The position numbers and the translations under genes are program-made. From NCBI GenBank assembly GCA_903837555.1, contig CAILUV010000085.1, forward strand, positions 1 to 64,000: 64,000 nt of DNA. The letters are read 5' to 3'. This DNA is from an uncultured Alphaproteobacteria bacterium. GTDB taxonomy: Bacteria > Pseudomonadota > Alphaproteobacteria > Micropepsales > Micropepsaceae. Numbering within the stretch: position 1 is the stretch's first letter; each line of letters starts with the position of its first letter. The notes below the pieces were generated by a model, which searched no databases, was not told where the DNA came from, and saw only the letters and a program-made list of their open reading frames with translations. Positions 37,565 through 45,658 of this stretch are shown here, one piece after another.

Positions 37565-38530
37565 ATGGATTCAACAATGCAACGTAGACATTTCATTGCA
37601 GGGAGTGCCGCGCTGGCGGCAACAACGACCATGGCAGACGCTCAATCGCTGGCCGACATTCCGATCATCGACACCCACATTCATTTCTTCGACAAGCGCC
37701 GCCCGCAGGGCGTGCCCTATGCGGGCTCCAAAGTGTGGGAACAGGAAACCGGCGGCGTGGCGCTGCCAGCGACCTATCGCAAGCTGGCGGAAAAAATGAA
37801 CATCGTCGGCGCCATCGAGCTGGAGGCCAGCCCGTGGGTTGAAGACAATTTATGGATTCTGGAACAGATGGAAACCGACACCCTCTATGTTGGCACTGTC
37901 GGCAATCTGGAGCCGGAAAAGCCGGACTTCGCCGAATTGTTCGACCGCTTCCGCAAGAATCCGATGTTTTTGGGGATACGCTGCGGCCTGATCTGGGGCC
38001 GCAATGTGGTGGCGCAGATCGAGGATCCCAAATTCATTGACGGGCTTCGCCGCGTCGCCGATGCCGGGCTGGTGATGGAAACCGCCAATCCCAATCTCGC
38101 TTTGTTGCAGGCGATGGTGAAGCTGAACGATCGTGTCCCGACCTTGAAGATCATGTGCGATCACATGATGCATTACCTGCCGCCCGCCACGGAGCAGGCG
38201 GCGTACAAGGCCGTGCTGAAAGAGATCAGTGGCCGCCCGCAAATCTGGGGCAAGTTGTCAGACATGGAAAACCGCGACATTCCCGCGCGCGGCCTTGCGC
38301 AGGTGAAAGACCGGCTGGACGTACTGATGGACTGTTTCGGCGAGGACCGGGTGGTGTTCGGCACCAACTGGCCTGAAACCTGGGGCGTCGCTACCCCGGC
38401 GCAAATTGTGACGCTGGCGCGTCAGTATTTCGCCACGCGCACCCGCGCCGAGGCGGAAAAGTTCTTCTGGAAGAATTCGCTGAATTTCTACCGGTGGAAG
38501 AAGCGCTCGCCGAACCAGCCGTCTCTCTGA
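37565..38530 (+). CDS. exported amidohydrolase (amidohydrolase_2, lactonase-like)
   Basis: 321-residue TIM-barrel metal hydrolase with a Tat-like leader (MQRRHFIAGSAALAA; the ATG at 37577 may be the true start). IIDTHIHFFD gives the HxH metal ligands, KIMCDHMMHYLP a further His, and VVFGTNWPETW the late Asp/Asn site region. The closest relatives by pattern are the COG3618 group, which contains L-fucono- and L-rhamnono-lactonases. It follows copy 2 of the propeller lactonases after three bases. The three together look like a periplasmic sugar-lactone module, substrate unknown. The B12 riboswitch promoter begins just after its stop. Confidence 0.82.
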   Translation: MDSTMQRRHFIAGSAALAATTTMADAQSLADIPIIDTHIHFFDKRRPQGVPYAGSKVWEQETGGVALPATYRKLAEKMNIVGAIELEASPWVEDNLWILEQMETDTLYVGTVGNLEPEKPDFAELFDRFRKNPMFLGIRCGLIWGRNVVAQIEDPKFIDGLRRVADAGLVMETANPNLALLQAMVKLNDRVPTLKIMCDHMMHYLPPATEQAAYKAVLKEISGRPQIWGKLSDMENRDIPARGLAQVKDRLDVLMDCFGEDRVVFGTNWPETWGVATPAQIVTLARQYFATRTRAEAEKFFWKNSLNFYRWKKRSPNQPSL

Positions 38531-38532
38531 AC

Positions 38533-38561
38533 TTGACGACAAAGCACATTCGCCCGATAAG
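38533..38561 (+). promoter_or_regulatory. sigma70-type promoter of the btuB riboswitch leader
   Basis: TTGACG (38533-38538) and GATAAG (38556-38561) with a 17-base spacer. Transcription would start near 38568, immediately before the cobalamin aptamer. Confidence 0.6.
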
Positions 38562-38567
38562 CCTCTT

Positions 38568-38720
38568 CACGTGCAAGGTTAGGGAACGCGGTCTGACACC
38601 GCGGCTGCCCCCGCAACTGTAGCCGGCGAGCGAAGTCCGAAAAAACCACTGAAATCTCAGTCGATTTTGGGAAGGTGGACCAAGCAGCGACCCGGAAGCC
38701 AGGAAACCTGCCTCGCACTG
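38568..38720 (+). promoter_or_regulatory. cobalamin riboswitch aptamer (btuB leader)
   Basis: The conserved core GCGGCTGCCCCCGCAACTGT (38600-38619) is followed by the B12 box GAAGCCAGGAAACCTGCC (38695-38712). The flanks GTGC (38571-38574) and GCAC (38715-38718) can close the outer stem. The RNA binds adenosylcobalamin or a related cobalamin and lowers expression of the downstream TonB receptor and BtuFCD genes. The variable 38620-38690 region carries the peripheral helices. Confidence 0.92.
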
Positions 38721-38831
38721 TCGTCTTGTATCCGGCCGGGGTGCGCGGGATGCAGTGGGGTGAACCGCAGCGGCGACGAAGTTGGAGTCGTCGTGCGGGA
38801 CCCAAAATCCCTTTTCAATACCGCTTGACGG

Positions 38832-38846
38832 CTCCTGTGCCAGGAG
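38832..38846 (+). promoter_or_regulatory. Shine-Dalgarno-sequestering hairpin before btuB
   Basis: CTCCTG (38832-38837) and CAGGAG (38841-38846) form a perfect 6-bp stem with a three-base loop. The right arm contains the AGGAG ribosome-binding site, seven bases before the ATG at 38854. It is the probable translational expression platform of the upstream cobalamin aptamer. Confidence 0.65.
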
Positions 38847-38853
38847 ACGATTC

Positions 38854-40749
38854 ATGTTGAAGTCCGTTCTTTATACCTCCGCCGCGCTTGCGGCTCTTGC
38901 GTTTGCCGCCCATGCACAGCCGCGCGATGAGCGCGTTGTCGTCGTCGCCACCCGTGTCGTCACGCCGGTGGAGCAGGTCGCCAGCAGCGTCACGGTGATC
39001 ACGGCGCGCAAGATCGAAGCGCGCCAGCACCGTTCGCTGCCCGATGTGCTGCGTCAGGTGCCGGGCCTTTCGATCACCCAGACCGGCGGCGCGGGCGGAC
39101 AAACCTCGCTGTTCATGCGCGGCACCAATTCCAATCACGTCAAGGTACTGCTGGACGGCATCGACATCGCCGATCCGTCCACCCCCAGCGGCGCGGCGGA
39201 TATTTCCAAGTTCCTGGCGGGCGATATCGCGCAGGTCGAAGTGCTGCGCGGCCCGCAGGGCGCGCTGTATGGTTCTGACGGCATCGGCGGCGTGATCAAT
39301 ATCATCACCAAGTCGGGCGAGGGCCCGGCCCAGTTTACCGCCAGCGCCGAAGCCGGTTCGTTTGATACCTTCAACCAGACGGCGGGCATGTCGGGCTCAT
39401 ACGGCAAGCTGCGCTACGCCGCCACGGTCCAGCACAATCACGCGGGCGCCACGCCGGTGACGCCGTTGAACCTGCTCCCGCCGGGCCAGCGCCGCAACGA
39501 TGACTATTACGACAACCTGACCATTGGCACGAAGCTGGGCTATGACGTGGCCGAGAATTTCGATCTGGGTATCGTCGCGCGCTATTACAACACGCTGGGC
39601 CGCGTCACCGGCGACGCGTTCAATTTTCTGACCTTCGCATCCTTCCCGTCGCCGACCCAGACACGCATCGCGTCCATCGGCTATCAGACCCGCGCCACCG
39701 CGCATCTGGTGCTGTGGGATGGCCGCATCGACCAGACGCTGGGCTTTGCCTATGGCAGCACCATCACCGCCACCCAGGATCCTGACAATGGCAACAGCCG
39801 CGCCATTGGCGACCGCATCAAGATCGACTGGCAGGGCAATGTCGCGGTGACGGATGGCCAGACGCTGGTGCTGGGTGCGGAAACGGCGCGCGACGCGCTG
39901 CATCCGGGCCTGTCCTTCGGCTTTCCCACCACCTTGTCGCGCGGCATCACCACCAATGCGGGTTATGCGGCGCTGCAGTCGGATTTCGGCCATGGCATCT
40001 TCACCAATGCCAGCATCCGCTATGACGACAACAGCCGTTTCGGCAACGAAGTGACCTGGCGTCTGGCCCCGGCCTGGGTGATTGAAGAGAGTGGCACCAA
40101 GCTGAAGGCCAGCCTGGGCACAGGCTTCAAGGCGCCCTCGCTGCAGCAACTGTTCGGCACCTTCGGCGGCAATCCGCTGCTGAAGCCGGAGACCAGCTTC
40201 GGTTACGACGTTGGCGTGGAGCAGAGCCTGTTGGGCGATGCGCTGACCGGTGGGCTGACCTGGTTTCACAACGACATCGAGAACCTGATCGTGACGGGTC
40301 CGGCGCCCGGCTTTGTGCTGGGCAATATCGGCCGCGCCAAGACGCAAGGCGTGGAAAGCTTCGTCGCCTGGCAGGCGCTGGACACGCTGAACCTGCGCGC
40401 CGATTACACCTACACCGACGCGATCGACGACCGCACGAACTTGGCGCTGCTGCGTCGTCCGCGCCACAAGGCCAGCCTGAATGCCGGCTGGCAGGCGACC
40501 GGCGAACTGCTGCTTGATGCGACGCTGCTGTATGTCGGCCCGCATGTGGACGGCAACCGCGACTTTTCGGTGCCGCGCTTCAAGAAAGGCGGCGAGTTCA
40601 CCGCCGACTTTGCCGCCAGCTACCGCCTGACCGAGAATTTCTCGGTCTTCGGCCGGCTGGAGAATGCCTTCGACAACACCTACCAGTCGCCGGACGGTTT
40701 CCTGCGTCCCGGCATTGGTGGTTTTGCGGGCATCAAGGCGAACCTCTAG
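38854..40749 (+). CDS. btuB: TonB-dependent vitamin B12 receptor
   Basis: 631-residue outer-membrane receptor for cobalamin. It has a signal peptide (to AAHAQP), a TonB box-like ERVVVVATR, a plug domain (QVPGLSITQTGG, LFMRGTNSNHVKVLLDGIDI, VLRGPQGALYGSDGIGGVINI in part, about 50-155) and a 22-strand barrel ending in a terminal aromatic-poor FAGIKANL. The length matches BtuB. The ATG at 38854 has the AGGAG site; the frame upstream passes through the riboswitch. Control by the riboswitch and the adjacent btuFCD genes support cobalamin as substrate. Confidence 0.93.
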   Translation: MLKSVLYTSAALAALAFAAHAQPRDERVVVVATRVVTPVEQVASSVTVITARKIEARQHRSLPDVLRQVPGLSITQTGGAGGQTSLFMRGTNSNHVKVLLDGIDIADPSTPSGAADISKFLAGDIAQVEVLRGPQGALYGSDGIGGVINIITKSGEGPAQFTASAEAGSFDTFNQTAGMSGSYGKLRYAATVQHNHAGATPVTPLNLLPPGQRRNDDYYDNLTIGTKLGYDVAENFDLGIVARYYNTLGRVTGDAFNFLTFASFPSPTQTRIASIGYQTRATAHLVLWDGRIDQTLGFAYGSTITATQDPDNGNSRAIGDRIKIDWQGNVAVTDGQTLVLGAETARDALHPGLSFGFPTTLSRGITTNAGYAALQSDFGHGIFTNASIRYDDNSRFGNEVTWRLAPAWVIEESGTKLKASLGTGFKAPSLQQLFGTFGGNPLLKPETSFGYDVGVEQSLLGDALTGGLTWFHNDIENLIVTGPAPGFVLGNIGRAKTQGVESFVAWQALDTLNLRADYTYTDAIDDRTNLALLRRPRHKASLNAGWQATGELLLDATLLYVGPHVDGNRDFSVPRFKKGGEFTADFAASYRLTENFSVFGRLENAFDNTYQSPDGFLRPGIGGFAGIKANL

Positions 40750-40758
40750 GATCGCTTC

Positions 40759-41574
40759 ATGAAGCATGGGATTTGCGCGGCTGCGGTTCTGCTCCTGTTG
40801 GGGCAGGCTGCGGCCGCGCAGCCCAAAGCGTCGCGGATAATGTCTCTCAAAGTCTGCACCGACGAGTTGTTGCTCGATCTGGTGCCGCCGGCGCGCATTG
40901 CTTCGGTCACGTTCATGGCGCAGGAGCCGGCATCGCTGCGCCACTGGCCGCAAGGCGCCAGGGCCCGCGTCAATTACGGTTCGGCGGAAGAGATACTTTC
41001 CACGCAGCCTGATCTCATTCTCACAGATCCCTTCATGGCGCCGGGCATGCGGCAGCTTCTGGCAAAAACCGGTGCGCGCATCGTGGAAGTGCCGCCGGCC
41101 GAAAATTTCGACCAGATCCGCGCCGTCACCCGCATGGTGGCGAAGGAAGTGGGCGAAGAAGCGCGCGGCGAAGCGCTGATTGCGCAGATGGACGCCGATC
41201 TTGCCGCTGTCGCCGCCAGGCGGCCCGCCAGGCCAGTGCGGGTCGCGCAATGGGGCAATGGCGGCTATGTGCCGGGCGCGGGCGGATTGTTCGGCGCCAT
41301 GCTGACTGCGGCGGGCGCGGTCAGCATCGAAAAGGGCGCGATGGGTTTTTATGACGTCGAAACGCTGATCGCCGCCCAGCCTGATCTTTTGGTCTATGGC
41401 GATACCTATCGCGGCATGAGCTTGCGCAGCCAGCAGGACAATCATCCCGCGCTGGTGAAGCGATACGCCGGGCGGCGCATCTCTTATGCTTCGCTCTATG
41501 GCTGCGGCGTTCCCAGAACCGCGCGCATCACCCGCCAGCTTCAGGCGGACATGCTCAAGGCGGTGAAGCCATGA
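40759..41574 (+). CDS. btuF: periplasmic cobalamin-binding protein BtuF
   Basis: 271-residue class III periplasmic binding protein with signal peptide (to QAAAAQ). It has two lobes joined by a long helix; characteristic segments are ASRIMSLKVCTDELLLDLVPP (in part), YGSAEEILSTQPDLILTD and YDVETLIAAQPDLLVYGD. The family also includes iron-siderophore binders, but its place between a riboswitch-controlled btuB and btuCD makes cobalamin (or cobinamide) the likely ligand. Ten bases after btuB; overlaps btuC by four. Confidence 0.88.
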   Translation: MKHGICAAAVLLLLGQAAAAQPKASRIMSLKVCTDELLLDLVPPARIASVTFMAQEPASLRHWPQGARARVNYGSAEEILSTQPDLILTDPFMAPGMRQLLAKTGARIVEVPPAENFDQIRAVTRMVAKEVGEEARGEALIAQMDADLAAVAARRPARPVRVAQWGNGGYVPGAGGLFGAMLTAAGAVSIEKGAMGFYDVETLIAAQPDLLVYGDTYRGMSLRSQQDNHPALVKRYAGRRISYASLYGCGVPRTARITRQLQADMLKAVKP

Positions 41575-42545
41575 CGCGGCTGAACCTCTCATTGATCTTT
41601 CTGGGCGTGCTGGCCTTCGCCGCATCCTTGCTGGCGGGGCGCGTGTGGCTGCCGCCCGCGGCGCTGCTGGACATGTTCAACGATCCTGACAGCCTGGCCG
41701 CCACCATTATCCGCGACATCCGTTTGCCGCGCACGGTGCTGGCGCTGGTGGTGGGCGCGGTGCTGGGATTGGCGGGCGCTGTGTTGCAAGGGTTCACGCG
41801 CAATCCGCTGGCCGAACCAGCATTACTGGGTGTGTCGAGCGGCGCGGCGCTGGGTGCGGTGATCGCGATTTATTTCGGGCTGGCTGCGCTGTCGCCGGTC
41901 ACGGGTCCGCTGATGGGCATGGTGGGCGCGACAGCCGCCTGCGCGCTGACCTGCGCGCTGGGCCGCAGCGGCACCGTCGCGCTGGTGCTGGCGGGCGCGG
42001 CCGTGTCCAGCCTGACGGCGGCCGGGATCGCGCTGGCGCTGAACTTCGCGCCCAATCCCTATGCGGCGTATGAAATCATGTCCTGGCTGCTGGGATCGCT
42101 GGCCGACAAGAGCTGGTCACAGGTTCTGCTGGTGCTGCCGTTTGTGGGTGTGGGCGGCGTGTTGCTGGCGATGACGGGCAGGGCGCTCGATGCGCTCAGC
42201 CTGGGCGAAGCACAGGCGCAGAGCCTGGGCATCAATCTGACCCGCCTGGCCGTGCTGGTGGTGGTGGGCACGGCCTTGTCGGTGGGCGCGGTGACATCGG
42301 TGGTGGGCGCCATCGGCTTTATCGGGCTGGTCGCGCCGCATCTGGTGCGGCCTGTGGTCGGCTATGCGCCGCGCCGCGTGCTGTTGCCGTCGGCGCTGGC
42401 GGGTGCGGTGCTGCTCCTGTGCGCCGACATTGCCGCGCGGCTGGTGCACACCAATCCGGAACTGCGGCTGGGCGTTTTCACCAGCCTGCTGGGCACCCCC
42501 TTCTTCTTTTGGCTTGTGGTGCGCATCCGGAAAGTCGCGCCATGA
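41571..42545 (+). CDS. btuC: cobalamin ABC transporter permease BtuC
   Basis: 324-residue FecCD-family inner-membrane permease with about ten helices. Family marks include RDIRLPRTVLALVVGAVLGLAGA (in part, about 44-66), NPLAEPALLGVSSGAALGA, and GFIGLVAPHLVRPVVGYAPRRVLLPSALAGA (in part), the coupling region that contacts BtuD. Start and stop each overlap the neighbouring gene by four bases (ATGA). Confidence 0.92.
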   Translation: MTRLNLSLIFLGVLAFAASLLAGRVWLPPAALLDMFNDPDSLAATIIRDIRLPRTVLALVVGAVLGLAGAVLQGFTRNPLAEPALLGVSSGAALGAVIAIYFGLAALSPVTGPLMGMVGATAACALTCALGRSGTVALVLAGAAVSSLTAAGIALALNFAPNPYAAYEIMSWLLGSLADKSWSQVLLVLPFVGVGGVLLAMTGRALDALSLGEAQAQSLGINLTRLAVLVVVGTALSVGAVTSVVGAIGFIGLVAPHLVRPVVGYAPRRVLLPSALAGAVLLLCADIAARLVHTNPELRLGVFTSLLGTPFFFWLVVRIRKVAP

Positions 42546-43312
42546 CCATGCTGGTGGCCGAACATGTCAGCCTCAGCAAAGGTGGCCGCGCCATCCTGCG
42601 CGATGTCTCGCTGCAGGCGCATGCCGGAGAGTTCATCGCCGTGCTGGGTCCCAATGGCGCGGGCAAGTCCACGCTGTTGTCTGCGCTGGCAGGGCTTTCC
42701 AAACCCGACAGCGGCAAGCTGCTGCTGGACGCCCATGCCCTGAACCGGATTTCGCTGGATCAACTGGCCCCGCGTCGCGCCTACCTGCCGCAAAATCCGC
42801 GGCTGGAATGGCCGATTTCGGTGGAGCGTCTGGTGGCGCTGGGGCTGACGCCGAAACTCCCGGCTGTGGATGAATTGCCGCAAAGCTTCGCGCCCGCCAT
42901 CACGCGCGCGCTGGAATTGTGCGATCTGGCACAGTTGCGCGATCAACCCGCGACAACGCTGTCGGGCGGCGAATTCGCCCGCGCGATGCTGGCCCGCGCC
43001 ATCGTCTCCATGCCCCAGATATTAATTGTGGACGAGCCGATCACGGGGCTGGATCCGCGTCACGCGATGGAATGCATGACATTGCTGTCACGTTTCGCAC
43101 GCGAAGGGATGCTGGTGATCGCATCGCTGCACGACCTGACGCTGGCCACGCGCCATGCCTCGCGCATCATCGTACTTGTGGATGGAGGGGTGGTGAGCGA
43201 CGCGCATTCGCTCACAGAGGAACTTATCCACAAGGCCTTTGGGGTACGGGCCATGGCCACCGGCGCGGGAGATTCGCGAGGATTCACACTTTTGTCCCCA
43301 AGCGAAAAATGA
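42542..43312 (+). CDS. btuD: cobalamin ABC transporter ATPase BtuD
   Basis: 256-residue ATPase that powers BtuC. Walker A is GPNGAGKST (36-44), signature LSGGEFARAM (140-149), Walker B LIVDEPITGLD (161-171), with an H-loop in ASLHDLTLATRHA. The ATG at 42542 overlaps the btuC stop; the frame upstream is read inside btuC. It closes the btuBFCD run, and a second riboswitch leader begins about 70 bases after the stop. Confidence 0.92.
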   Translation: MTMLVAEHVSLSKGGRAILRDVSLQAHAGEFIAVLGPNGAGKSTLLSALAGLSKPDSGKLLLDAHALNRISLDQLAPRRAYLPQNPRLEWPISVERLVALGLTPKLPAVDELPQSFAPAITRALELCDLAQLRDQPATTLSGGEFARAMLARAIVSMPQILIVDEPITGLDPRHAMECMTLLSRFAREGMLVIASLHDLTLATRHASRIIVLVDGGVVSDAHSLTEELIHKAFGVRAMATGAGDSRGFTLLSPSEK

Positions 43313-43383
43313 CGCCTGTGTGAAAGTTTTCCGGCTTGACGGAATCCGCGAATGCCCCCCTAGATGTAGTCGTTCACGGTTAC

Positions 43384-43561
43384 TCGAATGCTCTAGATAG
43401 GGGATTCAAGGGAACTTCGGGACGGTCTGGTGGGACCGGTAACCGGGGCTGCCCCCGCAACTGTAAACGGCTGATTTTGGGTCCAAACGCCACTGGGAAA
43501 CCGGGAAGGCGGGCCCAAAAAGGGCCGCGAGCCAGGAGACCTGCCGCGAACACGGTTTGAG
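43384..43561 (+). promoter_or_regulatory. cobalamin riboswitch aptamer (nrdAB leader)
   Basis: The conserved GGGGCTGCCCCCGCAACTGT (43445-43464) and the B12 box GAGCCAGGAGACCTGCC (43529-43545) are nearly consensus. CTCGAA (43384-43389) can pair with TTTGAG (43556-43561) to close the outer stem. It lies between btuD and nrdA, on the coding strand of nrdA. A weak promoter-like pair (TTGACG at 43336, TAGATG at 43361, long spacer) precedes it. It should reduce class I ribonucleotide reductase synthesis when cobalamin is abundant. Confidence 0.92.
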
Positions 43562-43627
43562 CAATTGGGGCGGGGTGTCCCAGGAAGGCTGCGCGGCGCA
43601 GGATGTGTTCCGCGCCGACGCCATCCG

Positions 43628-43651
43628 ATTCCCCGCCAGGGACAGGGGAAT
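43628..43651 (+). promoter_or_regulatory. Shine-Dalgarno-sequestering hairpin before nrdA
   Basis: ATTCCCC (43628-43634) and GGGGAAT (43645-43651) form a perfect 7-bp stem with a ten-base loop. The right arm holds the GGGGA ribosome-binding site just before the ATG at 43655. The arrangement mirrors the hairpin in front of btuB and is the likely translational platform of this riboswitch. Confidence 0.65.
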
Positions 43652-43654
43652 AGC

Positions 43655-45658
43655 ATGTCGGCACTCGGTAAATCCGTACTTGAAGGCGACTTCGACACCA
43701 ACGGCCAGGTGGTCGTGCAGTCGCCGGCTGAACGGGTGATCGAGCGTTCGGTGGTGGTGACGCGCACCGTCACCGAAACCCCGGTGGAGGCTCCCCAGCC
43801 CGCCGCAGCGCCCGTGGCGCAGGACCTGTTCGAGCCGGCGTCCCAGCCGCCGCTGCCCTATCCGCTGGCCCCGCGTCCCAAGCCCACCGACCTGGTGCTG
43901 GATCGCAGCCGCGACGACCTTCTGACCCCGTTCGGCAAGGCGACCCTGACCGACCGCTACCTGATGCCGGGTGAAAGCTTCCAGGACATGTTCGCGCGGG
44001 TGTCCTGCGCCTATGCCGACGACATCCAGCATGCCCAGCGGCTGTACGATTACATGTCGCGCCTGTGGTTCATGCCCGCCACCCCGATCCTGTCCAATGG
44101 CGGGACCAAGCGCGGCCTGCCGATTTCCTGCTTCCTCAACGACGTGTCGGACTCGCTGGACGGCATCGTCGGCACCTGGAATGAAAACGTCGCCCTGGCC
44201 AGCAATGGCGGCGGCATCGGTACCTATTGGGGCAAGGTCCGCTCCATCGGCGAAAAGGTGAAGACCGGCAAGACCAGCGGCATCATCCCCTTCATCCATG
44301 TGATGGACGGTCTGACGCTGGCCATTTCGCAGGGTTCGCTGCGCCGGGGTTCTGCGGCGGTCTATCTGGACATCGCCCATCCGGAAATCGAGGAGTTCCT
44401 GGAAATCCGCAAGGCGTCGGGCGACTTCAACCGCAAGGGCCTGAACCTGCATCACGGCATCAACATCACCGACGAATTCATGGACTGCGTGAAGGAAGGC
44501 AAGATGTTCGGCCTGCGCAGCCCCAAGGACCAGCAGGTCCTGCGCGAGGTCAATGCCCGCGAACTGTGGCAGCGCATCCTGGAGACCCGCCTGCAGACCG
44601 GCGAGCCCTACATCCTGAACATCGACGCGGTGAACCGCGCCCTTCCCAAGCACCAGCGCGAGCTGGGCCTGAAGGTCAACACCTCCAACCTGTGCAGCGA
44701 AATCACCCTGCCGACCGGCGCCGACCATGATGGCAAGGAACGCACCGCGGTCTGCTGCCTGTCCTCCCTGAACATCGAGACCTGGGACCAGTGGGCCGAA
44801 GAAGAGGGCTTTGTCGAAGACGTGCTGCGCATGCTCGACAACGTCCTGACCAGCTTCATCGAGGAAGCCCCGGACTCCATGCACCGCGCCAAGTATTCGG
44901 CGCTGCGCGAGCGTTCGGTCGGACTGGGCGTGATGGGCTTCCACTCGTTCCTCCAGTCCAAGAACATCCCGCTGGAAAGCGCGATGGCCAAGTCGTGGAA
45001 TCTGCGCATTTTCAAGAAGATACGCCGCGAAGCTGATGCGGCATCTTATCATCTGGCCGAGGAGCGTGGCGCCTGTGAAGACGCCCGCGAGCGGGACATG
45101 AAGGCCCGCTTCAGCCACAAGATCGCCATCGCTCCGACCGCCAGCATTTCGATCATCTGCGGCGGCACCAGCGCCTGCGTCGAGCCGATCCCGGCGAATG
45201 TTTACACCCACAAGACGTTGTCGGGCGCCTTCTCGGTCCGCAACCCCTACCTGCAGGACCTGCTGGAGGAAAAAGGCCAGAACACCGACACCACCTGGCA
45301 GTCGATCGTCGAGCAGGAAGGTTCGGTCCAGCATCTGGACTGCCTGACGGACGAAGAAAAGACCGTCTTCCGTACCGCCTTTGAAATCGACCAGCGCTGG
45401 ATCATCGAACTGGCCGCCGACCGCACCCCCTATATCTGCCAGAGCCAGTCGCTGAACCTGTTCCTGCCCGCCGACATCGACAAGTGGGACCTGCACATGC
45501 TGCACTGGACGGCGTGGGAGCGCGGCATCAAGAGCCTGTATTACTGCCGCTCCAAGTCCATCAGCCGCGCCGGTTTTGCCGGCCAACTTGAGAAAAAAGA
45601 AAAGGGCGTCTCGACCGCGCCGCGCACCGACTACGAGGAATGCCTGGCATGTCAGTAA
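43655..45658 (+). CDS. nrdA: class I ribonucleoside-diphosphate reductase, alpha subunit
   Basis: 667-residue catalytic subunit that reduces NDPs using a radical from NrdB. The redox/active-site cysteines are C159 (PISCF), C347 with N345 and E349 (NLCSEI) and C368 (VCCLS). The radical-relay tyrosines are in SLYYCRSKS and the C-terminal dithiol is ECLACQ. Residues 20-75 are a Pro/Val/Ala-rich stretch, and I see no N-terminal ATP-cone, so activity inhibition by dATP may be lost. The ATG at 43655 follows the riboswitch hairpin. It overlaps nrdB by ten bases. Confidence 0.93.
   Translation: MSALGKSVLEGDFDTNGQVVVQSPAERVIERSVVVTRTVTETPVEAPQPAAAPVAQDLFEPASQPPLPYPLAPRPKPTDLVLDRSRDDLLTPFGKATLTDRYLMPGESFQDMFARVSCAYADDIQHAQRLYDYMSRLWFMPATPILSNGGTKRGLPISCFLNDVSDSLDGIVGTWNENVALASNGGGIGTYWGKVRSIGEKVKTGKTSGIIPFIHVMDGLTLAISQGSLRRGSAAVYLDIAHPEIEEFLEIRKASGDFNRKGLNLHHGINITDEFMDCVKEGKMFGLRSPKDQQVLREVNARELWQRILETRLQTGEPYILNIDAVNRALPKHQRELGLKVNTSNLCSEITLPTGADHDGKERTAVCCLSSLNIETWDQWAEEEGFVEDVLRMLDNVLTSFIEEAPDSMHRAKYSALRERSVGLGVMGFHSFLQSKNIPLESAMAKSWNLRIFKKIRREADAASYHLAEERGACEDARERDMKARFSHKIAIAPTASISIICGGTSACVEPIPANVYTHKTLSGAFSVRNPYLQDLLEEKGQNTDTTWQSIVEQEGSVQHLDCLTDEEKTVFRTAFEIDQRWIIELAADRTPYICQSQSLNLFLPADIDKWDLHMLHWTAWERGIKSLYYCRSKSISRAGFAGQLEKKEKGVSTAPRTDYEECLACQ

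Noticed and set aside
39397-41625. 742-codon frame antisense to btuB-btuF
   Set aside because: Runs opposite two well-supported genes with matching codon periodicity on the plus strand; shadow frame.
43336-43366. sigma70 promoter for the nrdAB leader
   Set aside because: The -35 is good but the -10 (TAGATG) is weak and the spacer is 19 bases; mentioned with the riboswitch, not called as a feature.
43406-45586. 726-codon frame antisense to nrdA and its riboswitch
   Set aside because: Shadow of nrdA; it would also have to read through the structured leader.
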